A stretch of 64,000 nt of DNA from Calocera cornea HHB12733 (lineage: Eukaryota; Basidiomycota; Dacrymycetes; Dacrymycetales; Dacrymycetaceae). Position numbers and translations under genes: made by a program. Below are positions 1 through 12,164 of the stretch, piece after piece. The stretch's first letter is position 1. Every line of letters starts with the position of its first letter. The stretch lies in assembly GCA_001632435.1 (NCBI GenBank), contig KV423925.1:125839-189838 (forward strand), written 5' to 3'. The notes under the pieces were generated by a model, which was not told the DNA's origin, ran no database searches, and saw only the letters and a list, made by a program, of their open reading frames with translations.

Positions 1-3000
1 AGTCAGTTTAGGGCAAGCACCTCTTACCTTTGCAGAATAGGGACGCTCTGTTGAGATGGTTTCAAGACTGTCAAGATGGGGTTTGTGCCTTTTCGGTTCA
101 AGATTCTATATCGTGAGGGGTCGGTTTTGGTGAGTCCTGACACAAGAACAACTTACCCACTTTGGACCAAACAGAGGCAGAGCAGATGACTGTAAACAAT
201 CAGGAACAAATAGTAAGAAAAGCTATATGTTCAAAGATAAGCAAGATGAATGCTGACATGCAACAAGCAAGGAGATGCAGGAGTACTGGTACCAGCTCAG
301 GAAGCCTGCAAGTAAGTCAGATGTGATGAAACCAGACAGAAGAAAGAGAAGACAATGCACTACACATACTGATGTAATTGAGTCACCAGACACAGATGCC
401 AAAGTAGCACAAGGAATAGAAACCTGGACCCACTCCATTAACAAGGAAGATGAAATGGTAGAGGCAGCATACCAGATTCATAAGTATATTGTCCGAAGAA
501 TCCTGAGACATGTGTTTGATCCTGTACACCAAAAGCCTGTCAACGCATTGCCAAATACAGAGCATGCACCCAACCTGCATAAACAAAAGCACAATATGCC
601 TCATCAGCACCAAACTTAGTACCTTGGTCCAAAGTAACAAAAGAAGTGGACTATGCAGGATCAACATATGTGAGGAAGAAAGAAAAGATGAACAAAACAT
701 ACCAAAGAAGCTGCTTCGGGCAAACAACCCAAAGGGAGAGGATCCGTTGAAGATGACTAAAGCTGACATGCATCAAGGAACAATACTATATACAGGGTTA
801 CACAGGAGGACATACTGAAGAAGTAGCCTTCCACCCTTTAACCAACGTCTGCTTGTTGGAAGATGGCTCATCATCATCCATAAACAGACCAGCCAACTGA
901 TAAATAATGAGCAGCAAACTCAAACACAGAATTGAACATCAAATAAAGTCCCCTGGCAAAGAGCGCAGCTCATCATTATTCAACCATTCCAGCTTGGCAC
1001 GGAGTTCTAACACGCACAACACATCTTTGAACTGCTGTTTTGCAACAGACGACTAGGTGTCGCCCATGAGACCGAGTAAACTGACCAATAAATATTGATA
1101 TTTTCAGGGGAAAGTCAAACATGCTCTTAGCAACAGCGGATTTGAAGGAGGCCAAACATTCTTCACCCAAGAGACTGAGGACCTTTGGTGTCAACAAATC
1201 ATACAGCAAGGAATCAGCATCTAGACAAGATTTCACAATAGACTTCAGAAGCATGATTAATGAAATGGATAAAATGAGAGAGAATGAACACACACCTTCA
1301 CAGAATCCACCAAGCCATCTGATTTTATCACCAACCAGTAAGCTTCTAGACCTGGGGAAGAGGTGCAGATGACATTGCTGAACTGCAGTATCAATGTAGA
1401 AACAACACCATGACCTTCGTCATGCAAGATGTCAACGACAGAATCCATAGCCATACAATAAGAAGATAAGAAAACAGATGATGCAACAGTGTTGCTGCCA
1501 ACAAAAGGAGTGAAGCAGCAACATAGTTGTAGATGATATATAGGAGATGAGTGACAGCTTGAAGGAAGACCGGCACCAATACTGTTGTGAGGGCACAACA
1601 GTCTAGCCATAGGTGGATCATCAATAGTGGCCCAAACAGTGGTTGATAACCAACCCAAATACGATAAGGAGGGCAACAGGGGGGCAATATAAGGGGTTGC
1701 CATGGCCAAGAGTCCATCTCAAGGTCTTGAGCGGCATATCGTGCATAGCCATAACCCAATAAGGAATGGTGGTGGTGATGAGAGGGGATCAAGATGATAT
1801 CAAGTACATCAGAGAAGCAAGACAGCAGTATCGGCTGTCATCAGATCTGTGATTGGTCAACTTGTCCACAGGTAAGGAGTGTCGGGGGGTATCAACAGGG
1901 TAAGGTGTCAAGCAGAAAGGGTTACTGTCCATGGCTTGCCATATTGAGAGTCTCGACTGTCCGCTCAGGAGGTTTGAGGAATAACGAAGAGGCTGCTCAT
2001 TGGGCGAGATTGAGGAACCAATCCGATAAGAGGTATTTTCAGCTGTTCGGTAGAACCGAAGGTCTGACATCTCCATATTGGTCTGTTGACCATGAGCTTG
2101 AGCTGTCCCAAAGGAGGACTCGGCATATCAGTGTCCAGCAGGTTGGGTTCTTGAGAAAGGGTAACCGAGTATAAACAGTATATAGCCAGGCTACTTGTCC
2201 AGTCGGTCAAACCGAGAGGGTTTCGCCAGCTGAGATTGGTGTCAACAGTGTTCTTGGGATTGATGCTAAGTTTTGACAAATTGGCTAAGATTGCGGGAAT
2301 CCTCAGAGATCAGATCTGAGGAGCATGGAAGGTGCACCTCAGGTCTATATACATGAAGAACAGGAAGCAAACTACTGTGGCTTGGATCTGTACAATACTC
2401 ACAAGCACAGCCGATATTACCCAAGACTCACGATGTAGCCGAGTCCCTACTCCGATTGCCACAATCAGCTTGCCGAGAGACCCTGGCCATCTCAAAATGT
2501 ACAATATTGCCCAAGGTCGCATATTGGGATATTGGAATACCAAAGACTGTTCAAGTGTCTCCAATACTTCAGAACCAATACCGAGACAGCAGCGATACTC
2601 TTCAAGTGAAACCAAGAGTGGGTTTGATACTGTCCGAGTATAATCCACCATGGTCGATCTTCAATCGACCAGTCTGCGAATACCATCGATACCCAAAGGT
2701 TGTGCTGAGATTGATACCGATAATCCGAAAGTCTCAAGACTAGACAAAGGGTCGAACTCCTTGCACCGAGATATACCAAGAGTCCACGATACAACCCCAA
2801 GCTCAGGGTGTAGTGGTGAGATGTCATCGAGATGCCCAATACTTGCAATAGCTGTCCAGGGGCTGAGCCCAATATCCTCGATAACTCTTGACTGTGCTTG
2901 CTTCCATCGAGATTGCACGGGATTGCCTCAAGACCTGGTATTGTGGTCACCAAGGGTCCACTCAATATTGTGCAGTGCATCCAATAATCATCTCGGTAGT

Positions 3001-3540
3001 CTTGTCCATATTGAAGGCACTTTGATATTGTCAATAACCCTTGAGGTCACATCAAGATGTCGATATGCTGGTGGCCATGGGTATCAGCCCATACTGCAAA
3101 TTATTGTCCAGAGTTCATAGCACTTTGAGGACAGTGCAGTCATCAATAGGGCTGTTCCCACTCGGTATGCAATTGATATGGCATTGAAATGGGTTGACTC
3201 CTGACAAATGTACAAGCCACCTGCACAGCCAGGGGAGACAAAGTGACAAGAGCTGGATCAATCAGCAAATATGAGGGAAGCAAAAGATTCAAACCCCGCC
3301 ATACATACCAAAATCACACAACAAGAAGCACGAAAACGTGCAACCCCAAAAAACGGCAGCAAACCTACAAAAGGGTAAGCAGTGAAAGGTTTCCCACGCA
3401 ATGTGCCACCGCTGAGAAAAAATCCATATCCAAGACATTTCCTGCAGAAAAGGTGCGTGCGCATTCCCAAGGAGAAATAGAACTAACTCTACAAGCTAGG
3501 TAATTCAAGCGTTGTCACTGGTTGCATGAAGCTACCGGTG
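1..3540. other. AT-richer gene-poor region, probably degenerate repeat DNA
   Basis: No protein family could be recognised on either strand. Reading frames are short, overlap on both strands and have no conserved motifs. The composition is clearly AT-richer than the rest of the window. Between about 1,850 and 3,120 short words such as atacc, caatatt, aagac and ccgag recur without a clear period. I infer decayed transposable-element or heterochromatic sequence, but found no terminal repeats, transposase or reverse-transcriptase motif. The boundary at about 3.2-3.5 kb is gradual. Confidence 0.4.
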
Positions 3541-3548
3541 TCAGCGAC

Positions 3549-3950
3549 GTTCTTTCACCATCGCTCCGGCAACCTGCAGTACCGCGTTATCGCACAGGGG
3601 TTGGACAGCGTCTGAAAGACTGTAAAGGACTCTGAGGGCCACTGTTATCACCGGACGAGCGCGGGTCAAGGCACGCTCAGTGCCACATTTTCCGCTTGAA
3701 AAGGTCCAAGCCGAGCACCACCGGCACGTGGATGGCAAAAATGCACTCTTGCTATCTTGCTCTTGTACACGCTTCTATCGGCTCCATCCCTGTCAGGAGT
3801 CTTTGACTAACTATCAACGATACCCACATAGTAAGACCATCATGTTTCAACCTGTGATATATGGCCTGAACAAGTCAATAGATCTCCTCCATACGTACAC
3901 CTTTACTGACGCGCCATACGTAGACCAGGGCTTGCACAACTGGTACGTAG
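3549..3950 (+). pseudogene. Truncated, frameshifted copy of the L-type lectin gene 5' end
   Basis: This stretch aligns base for base, with scattered substitutions and small indels, to the reverse complement of about 25,136-25,520: the promoter, start codon, signal-peptide exon and next short exon of the intact lectin gene. Shared landmarks include cacaggggttggac, gggccactgttatcaccgga, gatggcaaaaatg, tgctatcttgctcttgtac and cgccatacgtagaccagg. After the shared cttgtac the copy has four extra bases (acgc), which shift the frame inside the signal peptide. Homology stops near an intron donor (gtacgta), and the rest of the gene is absent. It is a non-functional 5' fragment in inverted orientation relative to its parent, about 21 kb away. 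Confidence 0.85.
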
Positions 3951-4263
3951 CGGTGGTGTTTTGCCCAACTTTCCTTGCGATTGCCAGGACCGCATTCCAG
4001 TTTGCAGCAGGAAGAGCAGAGAATATCTGGGGGATGATGTGTAGTCATTGGCACACATTAGACAAACCTACCCAGAGCACCTTGATCTGTTGCGACTCTG
4101 TACTGAATATCATACAGCCTGAACAATCAGCTGCTATATCGGTGGTATTTGCTCGGGCAGGGGTGAAAACAGCTTTTGCACATTGTTTGTGGGCCCGGTA
4201 GCACTTGATACATGATACAATTATGATATGCTATGCAAATGGTATTACAGTAAGGGCTGATCC
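3951..4263. other. Intergenic, 3' of SWR1
   Basis: About 310 bp between the lectin-derived fragment and the SWR1 stop codon. It probably holds the SWR1 3' UTR and terminator. No ORF or structured repeat was recognised. Confidence 0.5.
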
Positions 4264-7200
4264 TCACAGGCTTCCGAAATACTCCCAGTCGCGCTCGACA
4301 GAAGTTACCATATAGTCGATCGTCGTGCCACCAACGTCGTCGTCATCTGCCTCCCCATCCCCATCTGCCCCTCCAAGCCCCTCAGCTCGAAGGCTCCTTG
4401 GACCGCCTATTATGCGGTCTTCAAAATCAGCCACATCCTCTTTCTCCTCGTTGCGGGCAACACGGGCTGCCTCTGCATCGGCTTGGTCTTCCACTTCAGC
4501 CAGGGCCTGCTCCATCTGTAGGTCGTCCACAAGGATTTTGCGCCAGTCGAAGTCGCCTTGACGGATAACAACATCGTCAAGGGTGCGCTTGTGATTGGCA
4601 GTGAGGAGCATGTTCTCCTCTATCGTATGCTTCGTAATGAAGCGATAAATATGGACATCTCTCGTTTGCCCAATGCGGTGGGCACTGTAAAGACTCAGCT
4701 TCCGTTAAGTACCACAATTTGGGAACGTACCGATCTTCGCATTGGCGGTCCATCGCCGGGTTGAAGTCGCTGTCGTAGAAAATGACTGTGTCCGCTCCGG
4801 TTAAGCTAAGCCACTTCAGCTGAGACTACGTTCTCAATACACGGAGGAAGGGGTATGCTTACTTGATGCCGACACCCCCTGAGCGACTAGAGGCAATGAA
4901 AGCAAAGACTCGGGCATCGGCGTTGAATCTCTCAGTGATCAGTTGGCGTTGCTCCACCTTTGTTGCACCATCGAGACGGAGATAACGATAACCATGCAAG
5001 TTGAGGAAGATCTCCAGGATGTCCAACACTTTGGTCATTTGCGTGAAAATAAGGACGCGATGATTTCCGGCCTTGCGCTCTCGCAGAAGTACATCCAGCT
5101 CCTGCAATTTCCCACAATCGTACTGAAGAAGGCGGGCCTCTGGAAATGCGATTTGAAGCTTCACACTAGCAGCATGTAAAGTGTCGAAATCTGGTTTGAG
5201 AAGTTCTGGATGTTCTTCCACCTTCAGGCCAGGTAGGGCGATACTGGGAAGATCCAGCGCTACCGCCGCAGGAGTCGCGAAGGCGAACTGGTCGATGCAT
5301 TTTCCCATGGCGTCAATTCGCTGCTTGTAAGACTTGACTGCGGCATGGACCCGATCTAGCTTCTTCAACGAGTAACGCCTGTTCAATTCCGCTTCCTCGA
5401 GGGGCACGACTTGGTAGTGCATTTTGCGCAGTTGTCGCAGTAGTTCGAAGCCATAGATAGGCCGGCGCGCGCATCGAAGTGAGTTCAGGTAGCCCATGTG
5501 TCGCCAACGAGCGCGTAGAGCTTCCCGCTCCTGCCAGTCGATATATTTGTTGAATCCGGTGATCGTAACTGTATCACAGGGAGGCGGCTCCTCCGGGACA
5601 TCCGCAATGAATGGGAGCTTCGATGTAGCATCCAGAAAATTATTGTCCCAGCAGACGTGGGCTGAAAACCCCTCGTAACCAGTGAATACCAGTCCCAAGA
5701 CTTTCAAATCCACCTGCGGATCTTGATCCGCTATCATTCTTCTCCGAACCAGGAGCTCTTTGATCTCGAAGTCCGCTACAGCAGATCGTGAGGGTGCCAT
5801 TGCGAATGAGGTCAAAATCGGTCGAACTTCGAAAAGGTCGGGGTGATTGCAGATCTTGCGCAGCTGCATTAGGAGATTCACGACACTCAGGAAGCTGCCA
5901 GTCGCCAGAGTCTCCCGCGTGCTCGCACGCTGCATGAATTCGTCGTACAGCAGCCTCTGTCGCTTTGACAGACGGCACTCCACAATGTGCTCGTACTTGG
6001 CCGGTAATTGCTTCTCCACTTCGCTCTTCATACGTCGAAGGATGTACGGACGGAGCAGGGTATGTAGCTTGTTCACCGTTTCTTGCGTTTCTTCATCCAG
6101 CTCGGAACCATTACCGTTGTTAATCGCTTTGTCCATTGGGTCTATTCAGCAGGGTCAGCACAACGTGCAGCTTCCACATCACCGTGCTTACTTGAAAACC
6201 ACTCTGCAAATTGCTTCTGACCAGCAAATGTCCCAGCACTAAACTCCTCGGAAAGGCCACTCGGCATCAAGAAGTACAGCAACGACCACAATTCCATCAG
6301 GTTGTTCTGCAGAGGCGTGCCGGTAAGGAGAAGACGGCGCTGGGAGTGGAAGCCAAGCAAAGTCTGCCATCTCTGTGAGCGGAAGTTCTTGATGTTATGT
6401 GCTTCGTCAAGGATCATGTAACGCCATTGTTTTCGGCGAAAGATATGTTGATCTGCTAGCACTAACTGATAGGAGGTGATGCAGACGTTGAAGTGGAACT
6501 CCGTGTTCCATCCGTGTCGCTTTTCCTTGCGTTCTTTAATGCTGCCGTAGTACGTAAGGATCTTGAAGCCCGGTAAGAAACGCTTGAATTCCATCTCCCA
6601 ATTGAGGAGGACGCTTGTTGGAACAATGATCAGGTGAGGGCCCCAGATTCCACGATCGCAAGCTAGATGTGCGAGAAGGGCGATTGTCTGGATGGTTTTG
6701 CTAGAGATTAACGTAAGGTACTGCTGCTTCCACAATTGGAGCTCATAAACTCACCCTAAGCCCATTTCATCCCTGCAACAAGATAGTTGAGTGACGCCCA
6801 AAACATGTGCAAGCTTGACTTACGCAAGAATACCATTGAGCCCGTTGTTGTATAGGCTGACGAGCCACTCCAGACCAGCATGCTGGTAAGGCCGCAATGT
6901 CCCTCGTAGGAGGAAAGGATGGCGGATCCTACCATCGACGAATTGATCAGAAACCACTGAGGCCTCGGAGTCGACTTCGAATCGTTCATTGGACCCCACT
7001 TCCGATGCTCCTTCGGCATGATCTATGCCGTTCGCATCAACGGATTCCGTGTTCGCCTGCCAATCAGCAGGCTGTGACTTGCCATCTGGCGTCCCGCCAT
7101 CTGTATCTTCCGAGTTTGCAGACAACTCGAGAGATGTGGGGTGCTGCAACGATGGTGACTGTCGGACAGAGGTCACGTCTGTGCTGTTTGTGGAGTGGCC

Positions 7201-9832
7201 GACGCGCTGTTCCATTTGAGCACGGGAATCATCATCCGAACCGGTCGCGAAATCGGCCCGCTCCATCATCGCTTCATTCGTAGCAGTATCACTGCCATTG
7301 TCTGTGTCGGCCTCCTCTCCAGACAATACATAGCCATACTGACGCAGCAGCGCGTCGATTGGGACATCAGCATCTTCCTGAAGGCCACCCAGTTCTTCAT
7401 CACTGTCGTCATTGTGTTGTTCTTCCTCTTCCATAGCTTGCTCCATCTCACGATCCTGCTCGTCGAGATCTTCGGCAGCTTCCAGAAGGAATTCGGGATC
7501 ATCATCCTCTGGAGCCACAGTGCGTATGGCAGGCTTGACGATTGCGACCTGGATCGATCGTCGTGGACGAGTCTCCATGCTGACCACTAGCTCATCGGTT
7601 CGCTTGTCCAGGGGGAAAGGAAGATCACACCCATTTCCGTCGGCTGCAACACCGTTATTATCAGTCTGGAAAGGGTGCACATGGTTCTGAGGCAGATTCG
7701 CTTCATTGCCACGTGCGATGCCGCTGCATGAACTCGTAGCGCTTGACGTGCGATTCACTGCCGGCGATTGTTCCCAACCTGCGCTCTCAATCTCAGTCGG
7801 CGGTGCTTGATAATTCAAACTGGGGCGTTGCGCGATTGGTGGGAAGTGGCTTGGCATGTTGCCCTCTTCCATGATCTCCGCAGATTCGGAGAGACGTCCG
7901 CCGACTTCGTCTTGGCGATCGCCTCGACCGATTTGCCAGTTATGCATGCTAGCATCTTCACCGTCTGCTTCTCCAGAGGAATCATCGCCTAGTCGTTCTG
8001 TCTCATGACGTTCCTTGCCATCATCGGTTTCGTCGTCCGAGTCTTCATTCGCATCAGATCCATGATCTGTTTCTCTGTCGGATCCGGACCTCGAATCTGC
8101 CCAAGAGGCCGGCGTGCTGGCTGAACGAGAACGTCCAGCACGAGACAGATCCATATGCTGTGCTTCAAGTACCTGCGTTGATTGCTCGAGTATAGCGTTG
8201 AGCTGCTTCTTGCCTTGTCGGGCAAGCTCCTCCTTCTCTTGAGCAAGCTTCATCTCTCGTACATGCTGTGGACGATGTCAGTCAAGAAGGGAAGTACACC
8301 AGGATAGTGCACGCACGTTGATAGCCTCACGCCATTTCTTCAAGACCTCCCGCACGGTAAACTTCGCCAAAGCCCTGATGCGTTTCTCCTCCGCTTGCCT
8401 TTCACGATCTTCGGCTTGAGAGATTCGCTCGAAGTGGGCAACAACAGCTCTAGAAACGCGTCTTGCAGTGGTCTGTCGGACCCTAATATCGTCCTGAATT
8501 CGTTTCATCTGGATATTGGCCTGAGAGATGATCATATCCCAGTGCGAAGTGGGTCTCTTGGGCTCAGTCGACTTTGGCGCTGCTATAGGTCGCTCCGGGC
8601 GAGTCTGAAGGCGTCCTTCGGCCCGGAGAAGCGCTATTCGACCGTACAGTTCAGCATCTTGTTTTGCAGAGTTTTCCAGCGCGGATAGAGTAACGGGGTG
8701 GTCTTCGATGGATACGTAGGACTCCAAATAGGCATCGAGAGAATTGCCGAACTTCGGTCTGGGCGGTCGTTGGTCGGGAGTAGTGTACTGCGCAGGAGGC
8801 ACCTTGACAGTCAGACGTATTCGCTTGACTTTTGCGAATCTTGAGTCGAGTTCAATGGATCGCGGGCGTTTCATTGGCAGGATTATCGGAGATGTCGGCG
8901 TGACGGATGATGCAGGAGGTGTAAGGGAAGAGGAAGGGTGGGAAGTGTCCGGTTCGTCAGGCTGCTGCCGTCCCAAGCGACGGGTCGACTCATGCCCATT
9001 GGCATGAACGCCATTGGTTGGCTGAGAGGGATCACGTCGAGGAACGCGTGCACCGGCCGAGGTGGATGCGCGTCGACTTTGGTCGTTGCCATTGGGTTTG
9101 ACAACGTGTGGAAACTCCCCGTCTGTGACCCTTCCCTTCCCTTTCGAGGCCGATGTCTTATTGATCGAGGCAAGAGAGGCGAGCAATTCAGCGCTCTCCG
9201 TGGCTCGATTTCGCGTCTTCTTGCGAGAACGGTTCTCGTCAGCCGAATCAACGACATTTGTCAGATCGAACTCAGATTCAAACTGTCATGCAGATGTCAG
9301 CTAATGCTACCAGCCCACAACAGCCATGCATCACCTCTTGATATACGTTGCTCTTGTCTTGTTTGGCAACCTGTGCACATCGGTCATGGAAAGCCACACG
9401 TGAGGCGTTCAAAATGCTTGCCTCTGGATCATAGCCAATCATTGTCACGAAGTTTTCCAAGTGGAAAGCCTCCCGAACCTATAAGACATTGTGGTGAGCG
9501 GCGGAGGATCACCGCGGAGGTAGACACTGCGGACGCACCAAAGTGTCGTGCTCCTGGAAGACGTCTCTCAAATCCTTCGTCCTTTCGTGGACCAACGACC
9601 CACGTCTAGTGTCGATCGGATCCCTGATGTCAATCGGTAAATGAACGAGGGAGGATGATGGTGCATCGAAGTCCAAGCTTGAGGCTACAGCCTGGCTCGG
9701 CTGCGCACGTCTCGAGTTGCGCCTCTTGGTCGGTGCAGAGGAAGTCGCGGTGACTGACGGTTGATGGGCGGCGGTTCGAGTTCGTCTCGCATCTTCGGGC
9801 GTCGCCTGGCCCGACGCGCCTTCCTCGCCCAT
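4264..9832 (-). CDS. SWR1: SWR1-type Snf2 family ATP-dependent chromatin remodeller
   Basis: This is the catalytic subunit of the nuclear SWR1 complex, which exchanges H2A-H2B for H2A.Z-H2B dimers using ATP. The N-terminal exons (9,832 to about 8,280) end in an HSA domain (SHWDMIISQA ... VLKKWREAIN), where actin and Arp4 bind in this family. A long acidic, serine-rich linker follows. The ATPase lobes carry ADEMGLGKTIQT (Walker A, split by two introns), ILDEAHNIKN (DEAH box), LLLTGTPLQNNLMELWSLLYFLMP, and a large insertion before lobe 2, which is the hallmark of the INO80/SWR1 subfamily. Lobe 2 (RVLIFTQMTKVLDIL, LDGATKVEQRQ, SSRSGGVGIK) and the C-terminal TIEENMLLTANHKRTLDD segment complete the protein at roughly 1.65 kb of codons. 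At least seven short introns are visible. SWR1 fits better than INO80 because of the VLADQHIFRRKQWRY block. I see no break. Confidence 0.95.
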
Positions 9833-10419
9833 CTCTTACGCGCGGACCTAAAATGTGTTCCCAATTCCTTGCTCCCTCTTTCTTCCTCAAAGGCGGACCT
9901 CACAGACTCGTGCTACTTTTGGCCCTTCCCCTAGTCGAGCGTTGACATATCTGAGCTTCGACGACAAGACGTCACCGGCTGGACGGCGGGTGTTCGGATG
10001 GAAGTGCGCCGGCGGGCTACGTCCCCCCCGCGCGTCTCATCAGCCGTCTGGCACGCCCTCGCATCCGTTCGTCCTTGGCAATCTGGGATTACGTTGCGCT
10101 CCACTCCTCTTCTCAATCCAGTTTCGCAGTAATCTAACATCGAGCACGCAGTGTCGGTATCTCTAGTCGAGTTGCATTTACAGTCTTCAAGCAACATCGT
10201 GGACGCACAATCCTGCGTGTCTCGGAAGCATTTTTGGGTGGACTCCGTAGTAATGCTCTGCTAAGTACACTAGGCGTACGACAGTTCGCCTGCCGTACAG
10301 ACGGCTGTCTCGCTAGCGACAAGTGCGTCAAAGTTATGCGACTCCACCACGTCAATGCTCTTGAAGGTAGGGCAAAAGCTGGATCCATCTTTCATTCAAC
10401 ACCCCATTTGATATCTCCT
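9833..10419. other. Intergenic between SWR1 start and dehydrogenase stop
   Basis: About 590 bp serving as SWR1 promoter and downstream flank of the next gene; both genes are on the minus strand. Nothing recognisable is encoded. Confidence 0.5.
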
Positions 10420-11645
10420 TCAATAATCATAGAAGCCCTTGCCAGTCTGTGGACATCAGATACGCGTGGGATGACCTAGGAAAACCAGTGTCGCACCTTC
10501 CGACCTAACCAACCCGCAGCGACCATTCTGCCGAGGAGGACGCTAGGGCGATACTTGTCGTCGCCGGTCTCTCGATGTAGAGTCTGTTGGATTGCCAGGC
10601 AGGTGTCAAGTCCGATGCTGAAACAACTCATAAGCCATCTCATCTTCCAGAGAGACTTGCGTTTCTTACAAGTCCGCGAGCTGCAAAGGACCTGGTTGAT
10701 CGTTAAGCGCCGTTAAATTTCGCAGAGGACTGTAGGCTATGCATACCCATTGGGTGCGCCATTCCGAGTCGAAGTGTCTTGTCAATGTCGTCTCTGGTCG
10801 CGATGCCCTAAAGAGGTCATGTCCACTGCGCACTCTCAGCTTCGAGAATATGGCGGACCTTCTCCAAGCACATGATTGCCTCATTCAGAAAGGGCATCAA
10901 CAATGCATTGGAGACAAATCCTGGCACATCTGCGGATTGAGTAACGTCTGTCCCAGTCTTGAGCTGTAGAAAGAATACTACGGCAAGCATAGCTACCTTT
11001 GCCGCACGCCTCCGCGAAGACTCGTGCTCTTGCAAGGGTATCCGAGCTGGTTTGAAGGCCCGCGATGAGTTCAACCAATTTCTGTATGCGTTCTAGCCGC
11101 TTTTCATCTTCATCGTGGTAGTGGCTTACCATCACAGGAACAGGATTGAAGAAATGCAGTCCGACCACCATTTCGGGCTTGGCAGCAGACGCGGCTATCT
11201 TGGTGATGCTAATAGACGAGGTATTCGTGGCAAGGATGGTGGATGGAGGGCATATTTCGGACAATGAAGAGAATATGCTCTGCTTCACTTGTAGATTCTC
11301 CGCCGCAGCCTGCAGCCGGGGGGATATGCTTTTGCATGGTGTTACCCAACACCAATGATTACGTACCTCCACAACGAGATCGCAACCCTCCAAGTCATCC
11401 ATGCTGGATATGATGCTTATTCGGGCTTTGGTTGCCTTACTTTCGTCTTCTGAAATCTTCCCCTTATTCACGTCTTTGGCAAGAAGAGAGTCGACAAGCT
11501 TCAGTCCACGGTCAATTTGGATGGCAGAGTTGTCAAAAATCTTGACGGGCAGAGCGGCCTTAGCTGCGGTGGTCAAGGCAATACCCATGCCCATCTGGCC
11601 TGCCCCGATAACACCCACAGCTCGAATTGCTATGCCAGTAGCCAT
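10420..11645 (-). CDS. 3-hydroxyacyl-CoA (3-hydroxybutyryl-CoA) dehydrogenase
   Basis: Predicted to oxidise L-3-hydroxyacyl-CoA to 3-ketoacyl-CoA with NAD+ in fatty-acid oxidation. The N-terminal Rossmann motif is [14 protein letters not shown]. The substrate and catalytic region reads [15 protein letters not shown] followed by [11 protein letters not shown], which holds the family's catalytic His. The C-terminal dimerisation domain reads [65 protein letters not shown] and ends TGKGFYDY. At least five short introns are needed, and the last three exons are short. Position 11,645 begins [10 protein letters not shown]. The same frame stays open upstream to 11,846 through LPLRRASSTVQHIRD, so a longer form with a mitochondrial presequence is possible. 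Confidence 0.9.
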
Positions 11646-12164
11646 GTCGCGAATGTGTTGGACCGTCGATGAAGCTCGCCGCAAAGGAAGCAAGCAGTGT
11701 GGGAAGATTAAAGTGAGATGCCGTAAGCCACCAAGTTGGGGTGCAGTGGGTGTCTGAATTGCTCCCGCTTCCTCGCTTCCCGTGCTGCCTGCTGGATGAT
11801 CAAGTACTACTGGGCCAGCTTTGTTGACGGATGTAACTCCTGACACCCAACCTCATCGGTCCGGCCTCCGCCCGTTTGTGAACCTCCCTTTGTTACGCTG
11901 TGAGAAGGAGAAAGCATATTCTCATGTTGTACTCAATCGCAGTCTACTCGGAACAGCCTGACGAGTGACCGCGCTGGAATGCATTTGAACGCCCCGTTTC
12001 ACGCATGTTGTTTCATTAGACCTCTGATTGTCTCCATCCAAGATATCCAGATACACGTCAGAAGGTGTCAAAATCAAAGAGCCAGCAGATGTCTCAAAGC
12101 CATGACTGATTATCAGACACCAACGATAGTGGCGGTTCCTTCTTCCGCCGAGGTGTGCCGCGCT
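11646..12164. other. Intergenic
   Basis: About 520 bp between two minus-strand genes. The first 200 bp may instead encode an N-terminal extension of the dehydrogenase. Nothing else was recognised. Confidence 0.4.

Noticed and set aside
275..619. 114-codon ORF as a retrotransposon Gag fragment
   Set aside because: The lysine- and glutamine-rich composition is suggestive, but there is no zinc knuckle, protease or polymerase motif nearby.
3243..3503. 86-codon ORF near the lectin fragment, and its ggaagcaaa word as a member of the 18-bp repeat family
   Set aside because: There is only an isolated word, no tandem spacing, and no protein motif.
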